Shown here: positions 41,401 to 56,400 of the stretch, piece by piece
Layout: the number at the start of each line of letters is the position of its first letter
Numbering within the stretch: the first letter of the stretch is position 1
NCBI GenBank assembly: GCA_946406115.1
Contig: OX291542.1
Location: forward strand, 24,253,321-24,317,320
Reading direction: 5' to 3'
DNA length: 64,000 nucleotides
Source of the DNA: Apoda limacodes
Taxonomy: Eukaryota; Arthropoda; Insecta; Lepidoptera; Limacodidae
Translations under genes and position numbers: made by a program
Notes under the pieces: generated by a model
What the model saw: the letters and a program-made list of their open reading frames with translations, nothing else
Told to the model about the DNA's origin: nothing
Database searches by the model: none

Positions 41401-44400
41401 GTCTGTGGGTTCACCGCTAAGTAAACCCCATTCACTGTGATCCCACAATTCCGGCACATTCCCTTTTCCATCTCCGAAAGCATTGGAATTCTTGGTGTTG
41501 ACATCTCCCGCGATGTTCAGTTCCGAGATCATTTGCATGACAAGGTGAAGCTGGCAACCAAAAAACTTGGTGTAATAGAGCGAAGCAGAACTTTACGTCG
41601 GGGCAAAGGTTGCTGCTTTATAGGTCGCAAGTTCGGCTCCATATGGAATACTGCTGCCACCTCTGGGCGAGTGCATTCAGATACCAGCTTGGCCCTTTTG
41701 ACTCGGTTCAACGACGGGCTGTGAGAATTGTTGACGATCCCAAATTCACTTGCCGTATCGAGTCATTAAGTCTGAGGAGAGACTTTGCCTCCCGTGTGTG
41801 TTTTACCGCTTGTGCAATGGGATGTGTTCTGAGGAATTGATCGATATTATGCCCACGGCTTCTTTATACTATCGCATCGCTTGCCATCGCTAGGGAATTC
41901 ATTCTCACACTTTAGAACCCAAATGGTCGTGTATAGTGCGTAAACTTCCTCCCACGAACGCTTGGGTTGTGTAATGAGCTCCCTGCCAAGGTTTTCTCTA
42001 AGGATGTGGTTCTTCAAGAAAGAAGTTATTAGATTTTTTAAGGGTCGGCAACGCGCGAGTTATACCCCTGGTGTTGCAAGCATCCATAGGCCACGGAGAC
42101 CGCTTTCCATCAGGTGGACCGTGTGCTTGTTTTCCACCTTAGTGGTATAAAAACAAAAAAAAAAGACCCTACACATTAATTTTTCTTAAATATCTTCTAT
42201 GTATTATGTACAGAGATCCGCCAGTTATATTTTATTATATCTAAAAATGATAATATTCTAATAGGAGAATTTTTTAGTTACATGTACCCCCCTTTATTGA
42301 ATATTTGAGTTACAATTATAAGGGTGTGTGATACTGTACCTATGCGGCGACATATCTAGGCTGCTGTCGGGGGTTGTGGGGGGGGTGTTGTCCAATAACG
42401 CGTGTCTTCGTCCCCACCCTCCCTCCTCCCTGGCCACACGCACAGGTATATCCCGCTCGGCATGCTCTATCACTGGTTCGGGTACATCGCATGAACCACT
42501 TTCTCCGCGCCGGTTATCTAAAAGCAAAAGGTTTGTGAATTAATATTACGGATCTATTTTACTAGAGAAATTTGTAAATTGGTGATGCACGGATATATTA
42601 ATGTACCAAAAAACAGATTATGTAGTTAATACTCAAATTCTAGACAACTTATGCACTCTCAGTACATACCAGTCGCGCCATATCCATACAAGCCGATTCA
42701 CATCAGCCGGTAGGCTTTCAGAAATTCCACAACACTACCAATGCCTCGTATTTACTACAGAGCATAGTGCAACAAACTTTTCTGACCCGTCGCTCCAAAA
42801 TCAAAAATACAGTCGCCATATTGAAAAAAGGTATGAACTTACAACGACACTAGCGACCATACACCCAATGTCAGAAAAGTTTGTTGCACTGTACTTTGCT
42901 ACAACATTCTGCAATAAGTTAACTCGCGACCAAAAGGTCGAAAGCGCCATATACAAGTTGGCGTTAAGCGTTTTGTTCAACGTAGTAATTACAAGTGATT
43001 GATAGATGAGATTGCAAAATTAAAAATCAAAATATATTCAAATTTCAATAATAAAGTACAAACGTTTTTATTTAGAAGTGTACTTGCGTTTTATTTAGAA
43101 TAGCATGTACATGTCGTTTTTTTGACGGACTTACACTTGCCTTGTTAATTCCACCCCTCGCCACTGGTACATATAGCTTCTTAATACAGTTCTTCAAATA
43201 ATTATTTAATTAAGAACGTTTGAGACTTTCTAAAAAATAATCTTAATTATGTGTTTATTTAAACAATTCAGAAGTAATCTTGAATACAAAAATTTTGATT
43301 TTTGATATCTTATTAAATTACTATTTTTATCCGAAATGTCGAATACTACTATTAATTTATGGAAAAATATAATTTTATATTCTCAATCACAGACTTGTTT
43401 GTGGGATCGATTTTCTCTTACACTGTAGCATTCGCATATTGCTGATCACGACTCACATGCTCGTTTAGTGCTGCGTGCAACGTCCGTTACCTTTCGAGTG
43501 CGTCTGGTGTTGTGGCGCGGACGCGAAGGGCATGTGGTGTCGGTGTCGAGGCGGCGCGGGCTCGGCGTCCGGCGCTGGAGACCCAGGGATTGTTTCTTCA
43601 CATAGCAACAAAGATATATTGCTGTCCTCTTCTGCTCCTCGTGCGCTTCCTGCTACCACCACATTTGCACCTACACACAATTATAATTAAACGGATGCTT
43701 AGTATATTTGAAAGTATCAGCAACGTGAAACAACATTTTCACTTTTACGATCAGTAACCCTAGAGTGCATAGAGCAGTACTCTATTTGCGGCAGTCAATG
43801 TATCAAGCGCTAGCCATCATATCAATATTGTTAACTTACTGTGTTTTCTCTCATTCTTGCAAGCGTCTTCGAGCATTAGAAGCGTCTCGCCGGCACTCCA
43901 TTCTCCCGGCGATTTGCCTGCGTGCAGCCCTCTTATTCCCGCTAGCCCCACTGCCCCACTCACCCCCCGAGACGCCTCAGAACTACTACCCCACTCTTCC
44001 ATAGATAACTTGTCGATTATCAATCTGAAAAATATATTTTTTTAACACAAAATACCTTTGCACTTTTAGTAATGTTTTCTTAAAAAGGACTTTAATTTTT
44101 TTTTATTTATATCGATTATAAATTGTAATAAAGATACAAAATTTTTATAGCAAAAAAGTGACGCTAGTAAAGTGCATAAGCTATTTAGAAGCCAAAGGCT
44201 TTAATGACTCGAGTTTGTAATTTTCATACAGCCCATGTTACACGCAATGTTTTTCATCCTATTTGTAAGTAAATCAATAAAAATGTAGCATGAATAAATA
44301 AATAAACTCACGAAACACACCTGAAATGGCGGCAATTGAAGTAGAGAAAACAACGTCGCTTCTTTTTCTTCTCTAGAATTTATTAATTGAAAAATTTTGG

Positions 44401-47400
44401 CTGAATTTAAAACTTGTAACTGCACGCTTGTAGTGTGCGCGTAGTTCATATTTTTAACAGACAGCTTTATACATACTTAATAGAATAGGCGCGTCATTAC
44501 CGCCCGTGAGTTTTATGAAAGCGCGCTTTGCATTGCGGGAAGTAAAATTTACAAAGAAAAAGCCCGTTGGAGTACCTAAGATCTTAGCATCCGCTTTACC
44601 TGCACGTAATGAAAATGTTTACGAGTAAGTGATGAAAAAGTACTGACCTTCTATCAGAATCATCTGAATCACTAGATTCACTCCTATCTCCAGCTGTGAA
44701 CGCGGGAAGGGTGATGCTAACCGCAGGTTGATTTATCTGACTTGTCAATTTCTGTATCGTGTCACTTAATACCTTGTTATTCTTCCCAGGCACGCTTAAA
44801 GGCAAGTCGGCGATACTTTTACGCCGCTCAATAATACACAAAGGACTTTGCAATCTCGGAGGTGTAGGATCTTTTGCTTTTATTTTCTTTACATCTGCTC
44901 CATCACGCTTGGCGTCCGTGAAATTTGGCGGTTCCCCGAAAATTGAGTCAGCAATATCAGAAAGACCTAATTTTCTTGGTGGGTCAAGTTTTATTACTGG
45001 TTTCAATGGTTCAGTTTTGTTCCCGGAGATTAATTCTGGGGAAACAGGAGATAATTTCGGTTCTGGTTTTGTTATTTTGAGAACATCCTTTGAGGGTGTA
45101 TCTGGTCTATCTTCTGAAGGTGGTGGAGACATCGATAGGCGTTTAGCGCTGTTGATAGCTTGAAGAAGTTTCTCTGCTATTTTAGGGCCTTCAGATTGTA
45201 AAAGGAATCTAGGAGGTGGCTCGGGTAAGACGTCTATTCGAGCGGGACTATCAGGTTCTGATTTATCTTCTTCAGTATCAACAAGAGGACTAGACGGCAT
45301 TTCTATTTTTGGAGGTTCTGGTTCTAATTTCTTTACAGTATCTATATTGGTGACAGTTTCTTTAGCTGCTGAAGTGGGATTGGAAATTATTGGAGGTAAT
45401 GCTTGGTCTTCTTTCGCGGGTTCTTCACAAGGCTCTGGGTTTGTTTCGACAGAAGCAGGTGTAGTTGTACTGATTATATTAATGGAAGGTACTTCTACAG
45501 AATTTGGTGGTGGAGGGGTTTTAGAAGGTTCAGGAATTTCAGGTTCTTCTACTTTTAAGTCTTCCATTGCTTCTTTTTTTTTATTGTCGGTTTCAACTTC
45601 AGAACTCATTATTTCTTCAGTAACTAGTTCTCTTGGTTCGTCTTCTAGATTAGCCTCAGGGATTTTTGGTTCTTCCAGAACAGGTTCATCTGGACTTGAT
45701 TCTCTTGTAGGTTCCTTCATTGTAATATCTTTTGCTTCGTCTTCGGAAGACTGTTCATCATCAGCTGGGCTATCCGGTGAATCATCAATCAAATCTCTGA
45801 GTTTAGAAACTTTGTTTTTCTTAGAATAAGTTTCTTGATTCTTAGCAGGGGTAAAACCTTCAAAAATTGGACCGGAACTTCCATCACCTGGAAAAGAATC
45901 GTCATCTGGGAAGAAAAGTCCATATTTTGAATCATCTTCAGGGCTCTGTTTTCCTGGTACATCACGAGCTAGACCAAAATCTCTAAATGGTGACAAATTC
46001 GGTGACCTTAACGAAGGAGGTCTAGATCTTAACGGATCTTCAGCGATTTCTTCACTTAGGGATTTGGGAAATGATGTGTATTTTGTAGGAGAAATGTCAT
46101 CGAAAATCCGATGAGTGCGTTTTTTCTTTTCATCGTGTAATTCAATTTCAAACGGTTCAGGCTCTTTAAATTCATATACGTCTTCAGGTTGTTTCTCAGG
46201 TTTTGGAGGTTCTGGAGGAGTAACCAAAATTTGCGACGATGTCGGTAATGGTTCCTTTTCTATTTCTTTAACTTCTTGCTTAACAGCGTCTTCAGGTTCT
46301 TGTTTGACGGTTTGGAATCCCTTGAGTTCCGATCTGATTTCATTTAAATCGTAGTCTCGTCCCTGGTGACTAGTTACATTCAAGCGAGGTTTTTTTTGTG
46401 GAGAAACATTTGAATTTGAAGATATAATTCTCACTGGTCGTTTACGAGGCTTGCTTGAACTGCTGCTATCGCTAGATTTTGCATCTTTGAGTCTTGGTGG
46501 TGCTGTAAAACGAGAAAATTGTGTTTTTTTACTATTTTTAATTTTAACGTATATCTTATGACTAAAAAATATCTTACTTTTAGGATTGCCCTTATCTTCA
46601 GACTTCTTAGAAGGTCTTTTAACATCTTCATCACTGTCAGAATCACTGTCGGTGTCAGACCGCGCAGAAGATTCTGTGAAATATTTATATCATGTACTTC
46701 CTGTGCCAGATCTCACATTATACACACATTTATGTTACTAAGGAATTATTTGAGTAAATGTCTGACAAAAGTCATAAAAAAACAATTTTACATACCTTCA
46801 GTCCTTTTAGGGCGCATCTGCCTACGGGTATTAGAACCCTGCAAAAAGACAAAATATTGTCAAGCAATAGTATCTAAAGAACTATGAAGGTATTGACAGC
46901 TTAGTTGCCATTAACCTGGTTTAACTTGCCGCTGCAGGACTAAGGTTCAAAATTCGTCCCAAAAGGGACATCAATAAAACAGAACCACAATCTTGTATTC
47001 GTCTACACCACAATTCACTTCTTAACTCCAGTTAATTTAATCTCAGCAGAAAAGCAATAAAGCTCGAGAAGACAAAGTATCAAATACTAAGGTCTACGGT
47101 CCCTTGAAGCTGTAAAAAAATCAAGCTTCTAAGTCAACTCAGTTAAAAAATACGGCGGAAAAACGGTCGGTCTTTTTGTCGCATATTTTGGCATTCACAA
47201 ACAAATCAAAACCTATGGGGTACTTCCTGTTGTCCTAGAATCATGAAATTTGACATGAAGCAAGGTCTTACATCACAGATATAGAGAGAAATCCAAAATT
47301 TGTTAATTTGTAGTTATAATACATTTAAAAAAAAAGTTTGTGTTTCTATCCGTCAAGACCCTTTTACTTATGAACGCGTACAGTTATCAAGTCTTCAGTC

Positions 47401-50400
47401 TACGGTCCCTTAAAGCTGTAAAAAAAATCAATCTTCTATGTCAACGCAAAAATAAATATTTGTATGGAACCCTCAGTGGGCGAGCCAGACTCGCACTTGG
47501 CCGGTTTTTTTATTTTATTAATAATAGGCTTATTTTTCTTGATGTGTTTTATTTTATCAGTACTAGATAAAATATTGTACGCAACTGCACAAAATTGGTA
47601 TTTTTGTATTCACGCCATGTAAAATTATCTTCATTTTATAACAGTAGCATTAATAGCTATATTACAAAATAAATATTCTTCACTTATAACTGACACTATT
47701 GGATTAATACATTAATGGAAATAATCTATTTAATGCGCACTGCATGTAAAATGCTTACACGCGCGGCGAGTCTTAAGCGCTGTGACGTCAGCCGAGGGAT
47801 GGTGATCCGTTTTGCGCAGTTTTGCGCAAGTTTTACCAAAAACTTTGATTGTCTTTATCTCGGTCAGTTTTTGGTATTTTTTAATAATATAAAAAGTATT
47901 ATTTACATAAGAATACTGTTAACGCAAATCGCTTATTAAATTGATACTTCTGAACTTATTAAAATACTCTATTGACCATACACAGTTTTGAGAGTACACG
48001 ATTGTGCGTTATATGTGGTATCATGGTGTATTGATACCGTAGTTTAATTTTTTCACGTGTACTTTTTAAGTTCTTTGTTTAAAACCTTAAAGGAAGCTTT
48101 GAGAAGAATTCAAAGTTGCAAGATTCTATGTCACAAGACTTTGTGCGTTGAATCAAAAAAAAGTTGAAATTTTGAATTTCCTATGCAGGCTACTCCTACT
48201 TCCTACTTTTTGTCAAAGATTATAAATTAGAGTCTCAGAGTTTCAACCAAAACAAATTATTCATAAAAAGGCTTTTGCCACACATACAGATAGTATTATG
48301 TATATATAGTCATTCATGGAATAGTTTATCCTTTGATGTCAAACAAGCACAAACTTTAAGAATTTTTAAAAATCTCGTAATCACACATTATTTAAAAATT
48401 TAAGCTGTCTCGTCAACACTGTTTATTCATCTATATTATTTAAGATGTATGTAGTTTGTGTATTTATTTTTTTATTTTTATTTTTTATGTATTTGATATA
48501 TATATATATATATATTTATTTTGTTTAGATTTTTGTACGTATAAGTATCTTTTATTATTCATATGTATATAAATTTAGCTATTGCTATAAATGTTTATTT
48601 ATATTGTTAAGTTTCAGTTAGCACATTCTACTCAATAATTTTATAAAGTCTCCTCTACCCAAAGAAGAGATCGCTCATTAGCGATAAGACCGCCAATTTG
48701 TTATTACTTTTATTGTTTTAATTGTTTTGTATTATATATGCGCAATAAAGTATATTATTATTATTATAGTCTGTGATTAGCCGCACAGCACAAGTAGGCA
48801 TCACGTCAAAATGTAAACACATTATAAAAACATTTGAGAGTGACCTACTGCTGCGTCTAGAGTCACAGAGTTGAACATTCTACTACTTCTAATACAGATC
48901 GATTATCCAAAGATGGCGCGAAAAGCAGACCCTCGATACAAGCAGGCATATTGCAAACGCATTATTTTAAAAACACCTTCTCTCTTGCGCCTATTTACTT
49001 TACTTATTGTTTATTGCTATACTCCATTTGATATAGCATGGTGTAGCTAAAGAATTTGAATTTGCTATATTGCAGCTCCTGGCAACGACAATGAGGAGTG
49101 TGAATACATAGTGTTGAACATATAAATTGGATCTTTACCTTCATGATAAATAATTTATTTACAATTATATTTTATGTTCATCAACAAAATTACATTCTGC
49201 TACCCACTATGCTATGCGAAATGGAATACAGCGATACAACATGATCTTATTTAAGATATTCTCCAGTAGCGAAAAAACGTTTATTAACACTTGAAAATGC
49301 ATCTGTACTGTGAACACGCCAATTATTTCTTTTAATCTTTGGATAATCGATCTGTACGCCGCAATTGATGTAATTCACAGTAGCGACGTACCTTCTTATT
49401 GCGTGCTTCATACTGCGTTACGTTCAGTGCAATCCTCTGGGGCTTTATCCATTCATCGTACCGAGTGTTCCAACCGGTATAGTGCACGCGGAGCATACCT
49501 TCCGATGATATCTCTGTCACTTTTGCCTCATATGTAACCTGTTATAAACGATTGATTTCGTCATTGTATAATAATATTATAGCTGGAAAAAGTTTGATTT
49601 ACTCGTAGTAACATTTTAGAAATACACCCTATTTTTTTTATCTTATTTTGCAAATTAATAATTAGGAAATCCATGATTTAGGCTGAAAATATGAAAGAGA
49701 CAAAATGCTCAGTTAGATAAAAACAGAAAGATAACTAAGTATTTTTTACCCAGTGGCGTCAAGGGTCTTATTTGAGCCTAAATCTAGTATTCTTTATTTT
49801 GAGTTCACAAAATAAGAAAATAGGGTGTACACTGACTATTAGCAGAAATGTTACCCATACTAAATCTATGCAGCAAAATCAAAACAAATGATTGTTTATA
49901 GACTCGGCAGTATAATAGCGTTTTCGGAAAATGCTGAAAAGGTTTATTGTTATTAACTATCTCAAAGAATAAGATTGTAATTGCAACATAAAGAGTGGTT
50001 ATTGTGAAATACTTTGCACCTTGCTACGGTTATTCTAGTGGAAGCAATGTAGTAAATTGAAAATTTATGATTTTATATTGTGATTTTTATGAAAACAAAG
50101 ATCAATTAAAGAAAAAAGCCTGACTATAGCACTAGCGGCTTAAGCTGTTTTAATGAAACTTAAGGACGATGGCTAAACGAAATCGCTGCAATACTGAAAG
50201 TTCCTCGGAGCAATGTCAAATACGCTCTAAAACGATATTGATGTGCCTAGTGTAAGTTTTTGTGAGTTCTCTAAAGGCTTTAGTATTCTATAAATTTATT
50301 TCGTTGACGCGGACGCGACACTTGAGTTAGAAACTTACACTAGCCACATATGAGCCCGACCTCTTCGTTAGTAGACAGGGAAGAGAGTCAGATTCAATTC

Positions 50401-53400
50401 AGCGCAAGCTGAGCAATATACCATGTCACAACAGTTGCGCAAACTATTTCTCATAGTGATAAAAATTGCATTTATTCTAAGGGTTTCAAAAAGGGATCAT
50501 CAGTTAGAAAGCGAATGAGGGAACGAGATTTACTCGCTTCAAAGCCTGAAAGCGGGAACTTTTCAGGCAGCATATCGTGTTGCTAGGTTAAGGCTAACTC
50601 ATGAACATGTTGACTGGGTAGCTGGCAAGGTTATTGACCAACGAGAGGAATCGGTTTAAGTGTACCAGATGTCTATTTGTCAACAACTTCACATAACAAG
50701 GTAGTTGTGTTTATCGAGAATTAGTTGAGGTTTCTGATAAAAGCAGTTCGTTCAGATTTGACAACTGATCGGTAAATTATATAAGTAATTCAACAACATG
50801 TTATGTCATAAGCCGGCTTTGAGTTCTCAAGATTTCGTACTCATACACGATCATGCCCGGAGATACTTCGGTTGTTGCCTGAATCAATACTTGAATGACG
50901 TAAGTATTACAATAACGCTCATAGTCCCAATTTAAAACCAATTAAACATTAATTTTTCTAAAACTACAATTTAAGAAAGGATCAAACTCATCAGAGCCCC
51001 CCCCAGTACTTGAAGACAGGACCATTTGAAGAAATTTACTTTAGAGACGCACCAAATCTAAGCTACAGTATCCCTAACTGAATAATATAGGTGATTATGG
51101 CTAGAGCAGGCTATACACAATGCACTTAGTTTTATAATCACCAAAATGTAGTTTTGTTCTTAAACTTATACAATATATATAATATATTTCTATAACATCG
51201 AATTTAAAAAAAAAATATATATCATTAACATTGTCTTAATAACTCAATATTTGAAGTCGGGTCATGCAATGTACAGACACAATTTCAACTGCGAATACAA
51301 ATGCTAACTTAATATAAGTTACAAATTCATATACCTATATGTAATTTTAATGTATCATTTTTTTTAATAAATTTGTATTTTAAATAATGGTCTTACGATA
51401 TCAGACATGATTTATTTATTATTTTTTTACTAATTCATATACAAAATTACACTAAGTACTTTAACTTTACTAAATTAATTATTGTAGCATGAATATTATA
51501 AATAACAGTCGGCTCCATTCGAAGCTAAGCTAAGTAATATTTTTTTTAGACGTTGGGAGTAAAATTTTAAAGCACACGGAATACAATTCTTTTTAGATAA
51601 AATCTATATAGCTTACTCAGTGCCTAGTAACATGGTAGGTATGATGTGACACTTATTTATGATAGTTGGCGATGAAGCTTTAAAGTTTCGCTCTAAAAAT
51701 GATATATACTAGATATGCGTCAGAGTGCCACGTGATGGGCTCGTAACGATAGCTGAACCTTGCAGTGGGATGGCAAAAGGCTACAACTATTAAGTTAAAA
51801 ATCACTATCTTACCTTTGATTCCGACTGATTAGGCCCGTAGTACACTTTGAGCTTATCTCCAACTTGTGCTTTCGAGCTCACACCAACTACGGGGCGTGT
51901 AGGCTCACTTGTTGATGGTCTGAAATAGAAACAAAAATTACTTTATTAAGGTGTCAACAACAGCAGCGATTTCCAGCCTACTTTGAACGAAATTCTAATA
52001 TTATGCCGAAATAAAGTACTAAGTTTGTAACTTCTTCCTACGTTACCCCAACTCTATGTTTTAAGTTAGAATTATTACAAATATTTATTTTTAGAATAAA
52101 AACGAAATCAAAAAAAAAAATTTAAAACATTTAATAAACCGTCCAAATGTTATATCATAGATAAAAACATTCGATTGAAAATAAACTGTTTCCATTATAA
52201 GATGTTAAGAGGCTGACCAACGCCCAGTGACACTTTTTAAAATGGAAAAAATCAATACTTGTAGTAAATATTTTAGGTTAAAAATTTAACCCTATATAGA
52301 AGAACATATACTTAATGTCTTGTTCTACCAAAAACACGATAGCATTAATTCGCCTCGATAGAAAAAAGTCTGGAAAAGACCTCTAAATTACTTTTTTTTT
52401 TTGGTATTTAACCGCTATTCTTTAACATATAACATTAAAATTCATATTAATGGCTAGCTAACTAGAAAGTCCATGGCTGCTTCTACTGAAATCTAAAAAA
52501 TCGAGTTAGTTTTCTAGTAAATACAAAAACACCGGTTTGACCCTCACGTTTACTTATACTACAAAGCGCTGTGGTCTTATGTCTTGCTCAAGTGCACGTG
52601 ATATTAGATAGCTGTGTTTCAAACTGTCATATGAAGTGGGCGGGTAAATCCTTAAATTTCTAATCGGAATACCGGGTCTTAATAGCCTCGTTACTATATT
52701 TTGAAGATTAAGGATGTAATGCATATAAAAGAAAAGTTGCTTACTCAGTGGTTTTTCTCTTTCGAGGTCGCTTGCTGCTGTTTGAGGCTATGGTGTTGCC
52801 ACTGCTCGCAGAGTTAGCGCTTTGACTTCTTCGACTTTGCATCTTCTTTGTTAGACCGCACCTAGTCATGGTATGATATTACAGTTTTAAACATGTTCAA
52901 AAGTTTCTATCGTATTCTTTTATTAAGATTCCCTCACAGCCTAGTTGGTGGTGTGGCCAGCTGCTGTGCAGAGGGTGTGGGTTCGATTCCCGCACTGCAC
53001 AGACATTAATGTCATAATATAAACATTTGTGTTTGTCTTGAGTGCGGGTGTATTTATATATGTATGTATGTATTTTTACAAATTATTATATTTACAAAGT
53101 AATATTTATGTATTTGTATCCGTTGTCGTGGTACCCATAACACAAGCTTTGCTTCCTCTGAGGCCAGATGGCGCTGTGTGTAATGTCCAAAAAATATTTA
53201 TTTATTTATAATTAATGATAAAAAAAACTTTAGTGACTAAAAAAATATTTTAGGGGCATAACATTTTATATCAATTTTTTGAGCTGGTTTATAATTTAAT
53301 TTTTAATTTAATTTAATTTATTAATGAAAAGATTCTCACCAAACGCAGGGACGTTAAAAACCTAAAGGTTAAATTATTATTGAATGACAGATGTTTTGTG

Positions 53401-56400
53401 ATTAAATTCTTTTTAGAAAATCCTATGTTTTTGTCATAGTAGCTAGTATTTAGTGGGTATTGAGATTAAAATTTAAAAAGGAATTCGTATTATCATAAAT
53501 ATATGTAATAATACGTACAAAAAAGTCGTACGAAGGAGACCGGAAGGTGGTTGAATGTTTAGGTATCTAAAATTCCTGAGATATTTTTTACTAGCTTTTG
53601 CCCGTGACTCCGTAAAATAACGTAGCTATCGTCGAAATGCACATTTGGTAAGGGCACATGACTAACCCTACACACTGATAGCTTCAAACAACCGGCGCTA
53701 ACGAGAGCACTACTACAAGCACGGGTATGTGTGCGTGACCTGTCACTGACACGGCGCGCGTCAGTGGAAAAAGGAATCAAAAGGAAATTTCCTTTTGGCA
53801 TAAAAGATCTTGACAGGTAAATACCTATATTTTTTATTATTCTAAGTTGGCTAAATAATTACAATAGGAAGGTGAAGCTTAAAAAACGTAAGTACGTAGG
53901 CAGGTACCTACGATAATAATGATACCTATAGACATGCATATATTAATGTATATGCATAATTATATTATTGGTACCTCCCTACTGAATACAAATTAAATCA
54001 GAGATCTTTGTTAGGGTTCCATAGCCAAATGGTAAAAAGGTCCCTTATAAATCCATCATAACATACTTCCGTATATCCGTATGTCACAGCGTTATAATTC
54101 TGCTATCTTTGCATATGTAGATTGTGATGAAATTTTACAGGAAATTCTTATGTGTCCTACCAAACAGATTTGTAATGAAATTAAGAAAAAATATTTAGGG
54201 GTAGCTCCATACATTGAACGGACGAAAACGATATCAGCTATCTATTGATTTAATTTACTAAATGTGTCAGTTGAAAGCACTTTAGGTATGATTCTTGAAA
54301 CGTTGTTCTAAGCTATCAGTTTGGTGGGTTATTTAGTCATGTGGTTAGGGGGTCTAGTAAGCAACATTTACCTATGCTATGCATATGCATTTCTATCCGA
54401 CAGCAAAGTTTAGAATAACTGACTTCAAGTCGCAACCGCCGCCTGCAAGCGAGTCGAACAAAACATGTTTTGATTACTTCGCTTAATATAGTATTATATA
54501 ATTTGTGACTTCGCATTGTTTCTTGATTTTTGCGGTGATTTGTGTAAAAGAAAGTTTCGTGCATTGATTTTTTTTAGAACAATTGTACAAGGATTTCCTT
54601 AAAATCAAGTGTAAACAGTGCCAAATGATAATTTCTCACGGTGGGCAGGGAAAAACAGAAAATACTACGAGTATGAACAACCAATAATGTCAACCAACCC
54701 TGAAACCTCAGCTAGGTTCTATGATTAAATGTTCAACCACAGACAATTCCTCCCAGTCGCAGTCCTAGTCGGCGCTCTTTGCCGAATAGTCGCCGACTAC
54801 GAAAGTCGGCGATTAGTCGGAACATCTCTACTTTTAAGTGACCTATTGGCTTATTTTCTCGTACACTAATCGCTTCAAGTGTGCCTATAAAAATTTGAGT
54901 TCCCTCGATTTCTCCAGGATTCCATCATTATATACTGACCTGATGACCATGGGACCATCTGGAAAGTATACTCTTTCAAACAAACAAGAATTTTCCGAAT
55001 CGGTCAAGGCGACTTCGAGTAATCGGAAAACATACATAAAAAAATTTTTTAGAAAAATAAGGAACTTCCTCCTTTTTTGAAATCCTAAAGAACTCATGAT
55101 ATTTGTGAAGTCAAAGAAAGATTAAAGCGTATTTGATTACCTACTTTCTGTTTTACTAGTTTATGAAATATCGTGGTTTATGTAAGTGCCTAACTAGGTT
55201 TTGCTCATAAGTGTACTAAAATTTTGTCAAAAATCGGTCGAGTTAAACTAATGCAACGCTTAATTATTAATGGATCGATGCAAACGACAATGTCATGGGG
55301 TATCCATTTGTTGTATACCAAAACCTTGTCCAGAATGTAACAAATACTTTTCTGAAAACCGTATCAAAATCGGTTCAGCCAAACGCGAGATAATCACGGA
55401 CAAACATACATAAAACATACGGGTCAAACTGAGAACCTCCCTTTTTTTAAATTGGTTAAAAATGTAAGCGCTATTATTTGAAGTGCTTTCACATCTAAAG
55501 TAGGTGCACTTGTGCGATGGCATGCTGTTCTTTAAAAGTGAGCTATCCTTTTACAAAACAATTATTGTTTAAGAACTTACGCATTCGACCCAGGATAAAA
55601 CTAAAAGAATCAAATTATACTGAGGTCGAAGTTCACGCTTGCGTGCGTTTGATTTATAATATATCTAAGTATTAAGGTGGGTAGATACCAAATTTTTTTT
55701 ATATTTGGTTGGTAAGTACACCTATTCATATTATTCAGTGACACCGTCATGTGTCGCTGTCAAACACAGAACATGCGAACAGCGCCATCTATCAATCAAT
55801 AGTTAAAATTTATTAACTAAACCTGCGTAGTTTAATTTATTGCCGCTTAAAGTACAACGACCTCATTCAATTTATGTAAAATGTCAAAAATTTAATAAAG
55901 GCGCCCATTACTTAATTTTTGTTAGCTTAGGGGCATTTTGATATTAACCCGTGAGAAGGCGCGCTATGAGCAATTTGCTCACACAAAAATTTAATTCAAA
56001 TTTTTTTTGTCTTTCCCCTTGCCACACCAATTCAAGCACTTAAGTACCTTCCTAAATATTCACCCCCTCTCCCCTGACGCAATTCTCGATCCGCTCAGTG
56101 GCGTTGCGACCGCGCAGCAAGGCGTTTGTAGAGGCCGTGTACCAACGTGCGGCAATTTGCTCATCACGCGCCCATCCGTGTAAGTATTTATTTTTTTGGT
56201 TTAAAAAAGTTAGATTGTTATTTCTGCCATATTATTTCATTTGTTTGATTTATATTAGTTGATTATCATGTAAAAACTCTTTAGTAATAATGTTATTATT
56301 TTTATTTTTCTTCTAGCTACACTACAGATACAAAATGGACGATCGAATGCAAGCACAAATTCGTTCGTGGTTGGAAGAGGATTCTGGTGATGAATTGGAT

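Larger units (their letters stand above)
38405..44024 (-). other. Arid4: Arid4 exons 15-21: C-terminal region
   Basis: Exon 43840-44024 (DKLSMEEWGSSSEASRGVSG), 43491-43670 (Ala/Pro-rich) and 42340-42517 (DVPEPVIEHAERDIPVRVAR) form a disordered run. Exon 40077-40180 is acidic (EHDSPMGRKDDDEESRPND). Exons 39118-39240 and 38815-38955 give NHKYNFYVDLDPSWDRQTRI and an Arg/Lys-rich coiled coil, the conserved ARID4 C-terminus. Exon 38405-38472 adds a short tail ending ERRD and TGA. Its acceptor (TTTTTGCGTAG) is plausible, but the tail has no homology support. Confidence 0.75.
46839..49391. other. Arid4 intron 11
   Basis: Holds the dispersed repeat 47030-47510 and a LINE 3'-tail-like piece near 48640-48775. 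The stretches 46840-47030, 47510-48640 and 48775-49390 have nothing recognised. Confidence 0.5.
49392..52861 (-). other. Arid4: Arid4 exons 9-11: linker and chromo-barrel
   Basis: Exon 52745-52861 is basic (SSKRPRKRKTT). Exon 51814-51919 starts the barrel with VGDKLKVYYGPNQSESK. Exon 49392-49538 completes it: VTYEAKVTEI, RVHYTGWNTRYDEWIKPQRI. The aromatic cage-type residues Tyr and Trp are present. I ended the last exon at AAG|GTACGT so that it joins the 43-base exon; an earlier GTAACG donor at 49421 is possible. Confidence 0.85.

Noticed and set aside
42601..43002. 133-codon + strand open frame in Arid4 intron 16
   Set aside because: It spans a foldback repeat, has no recognised domain and has no supporting splice context.
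44759..45829. Long + strand open frames opposite the big Arid4 exon
   Set aside because: They are Ser/Gly-rich antisense shadows of a Glu/Pro/Ser-rich coding exon on the - strand.
49310..49537. 75-codon + strand frame over Arid4 exon 11
   Set aside because: Antisense of the chromo-barrel exon.
52931..53000. A tRNA gene
   Set aside because: A and B boxes are present, but no cloverleaf forms and the body continues as a SINE with a relative at 62390.
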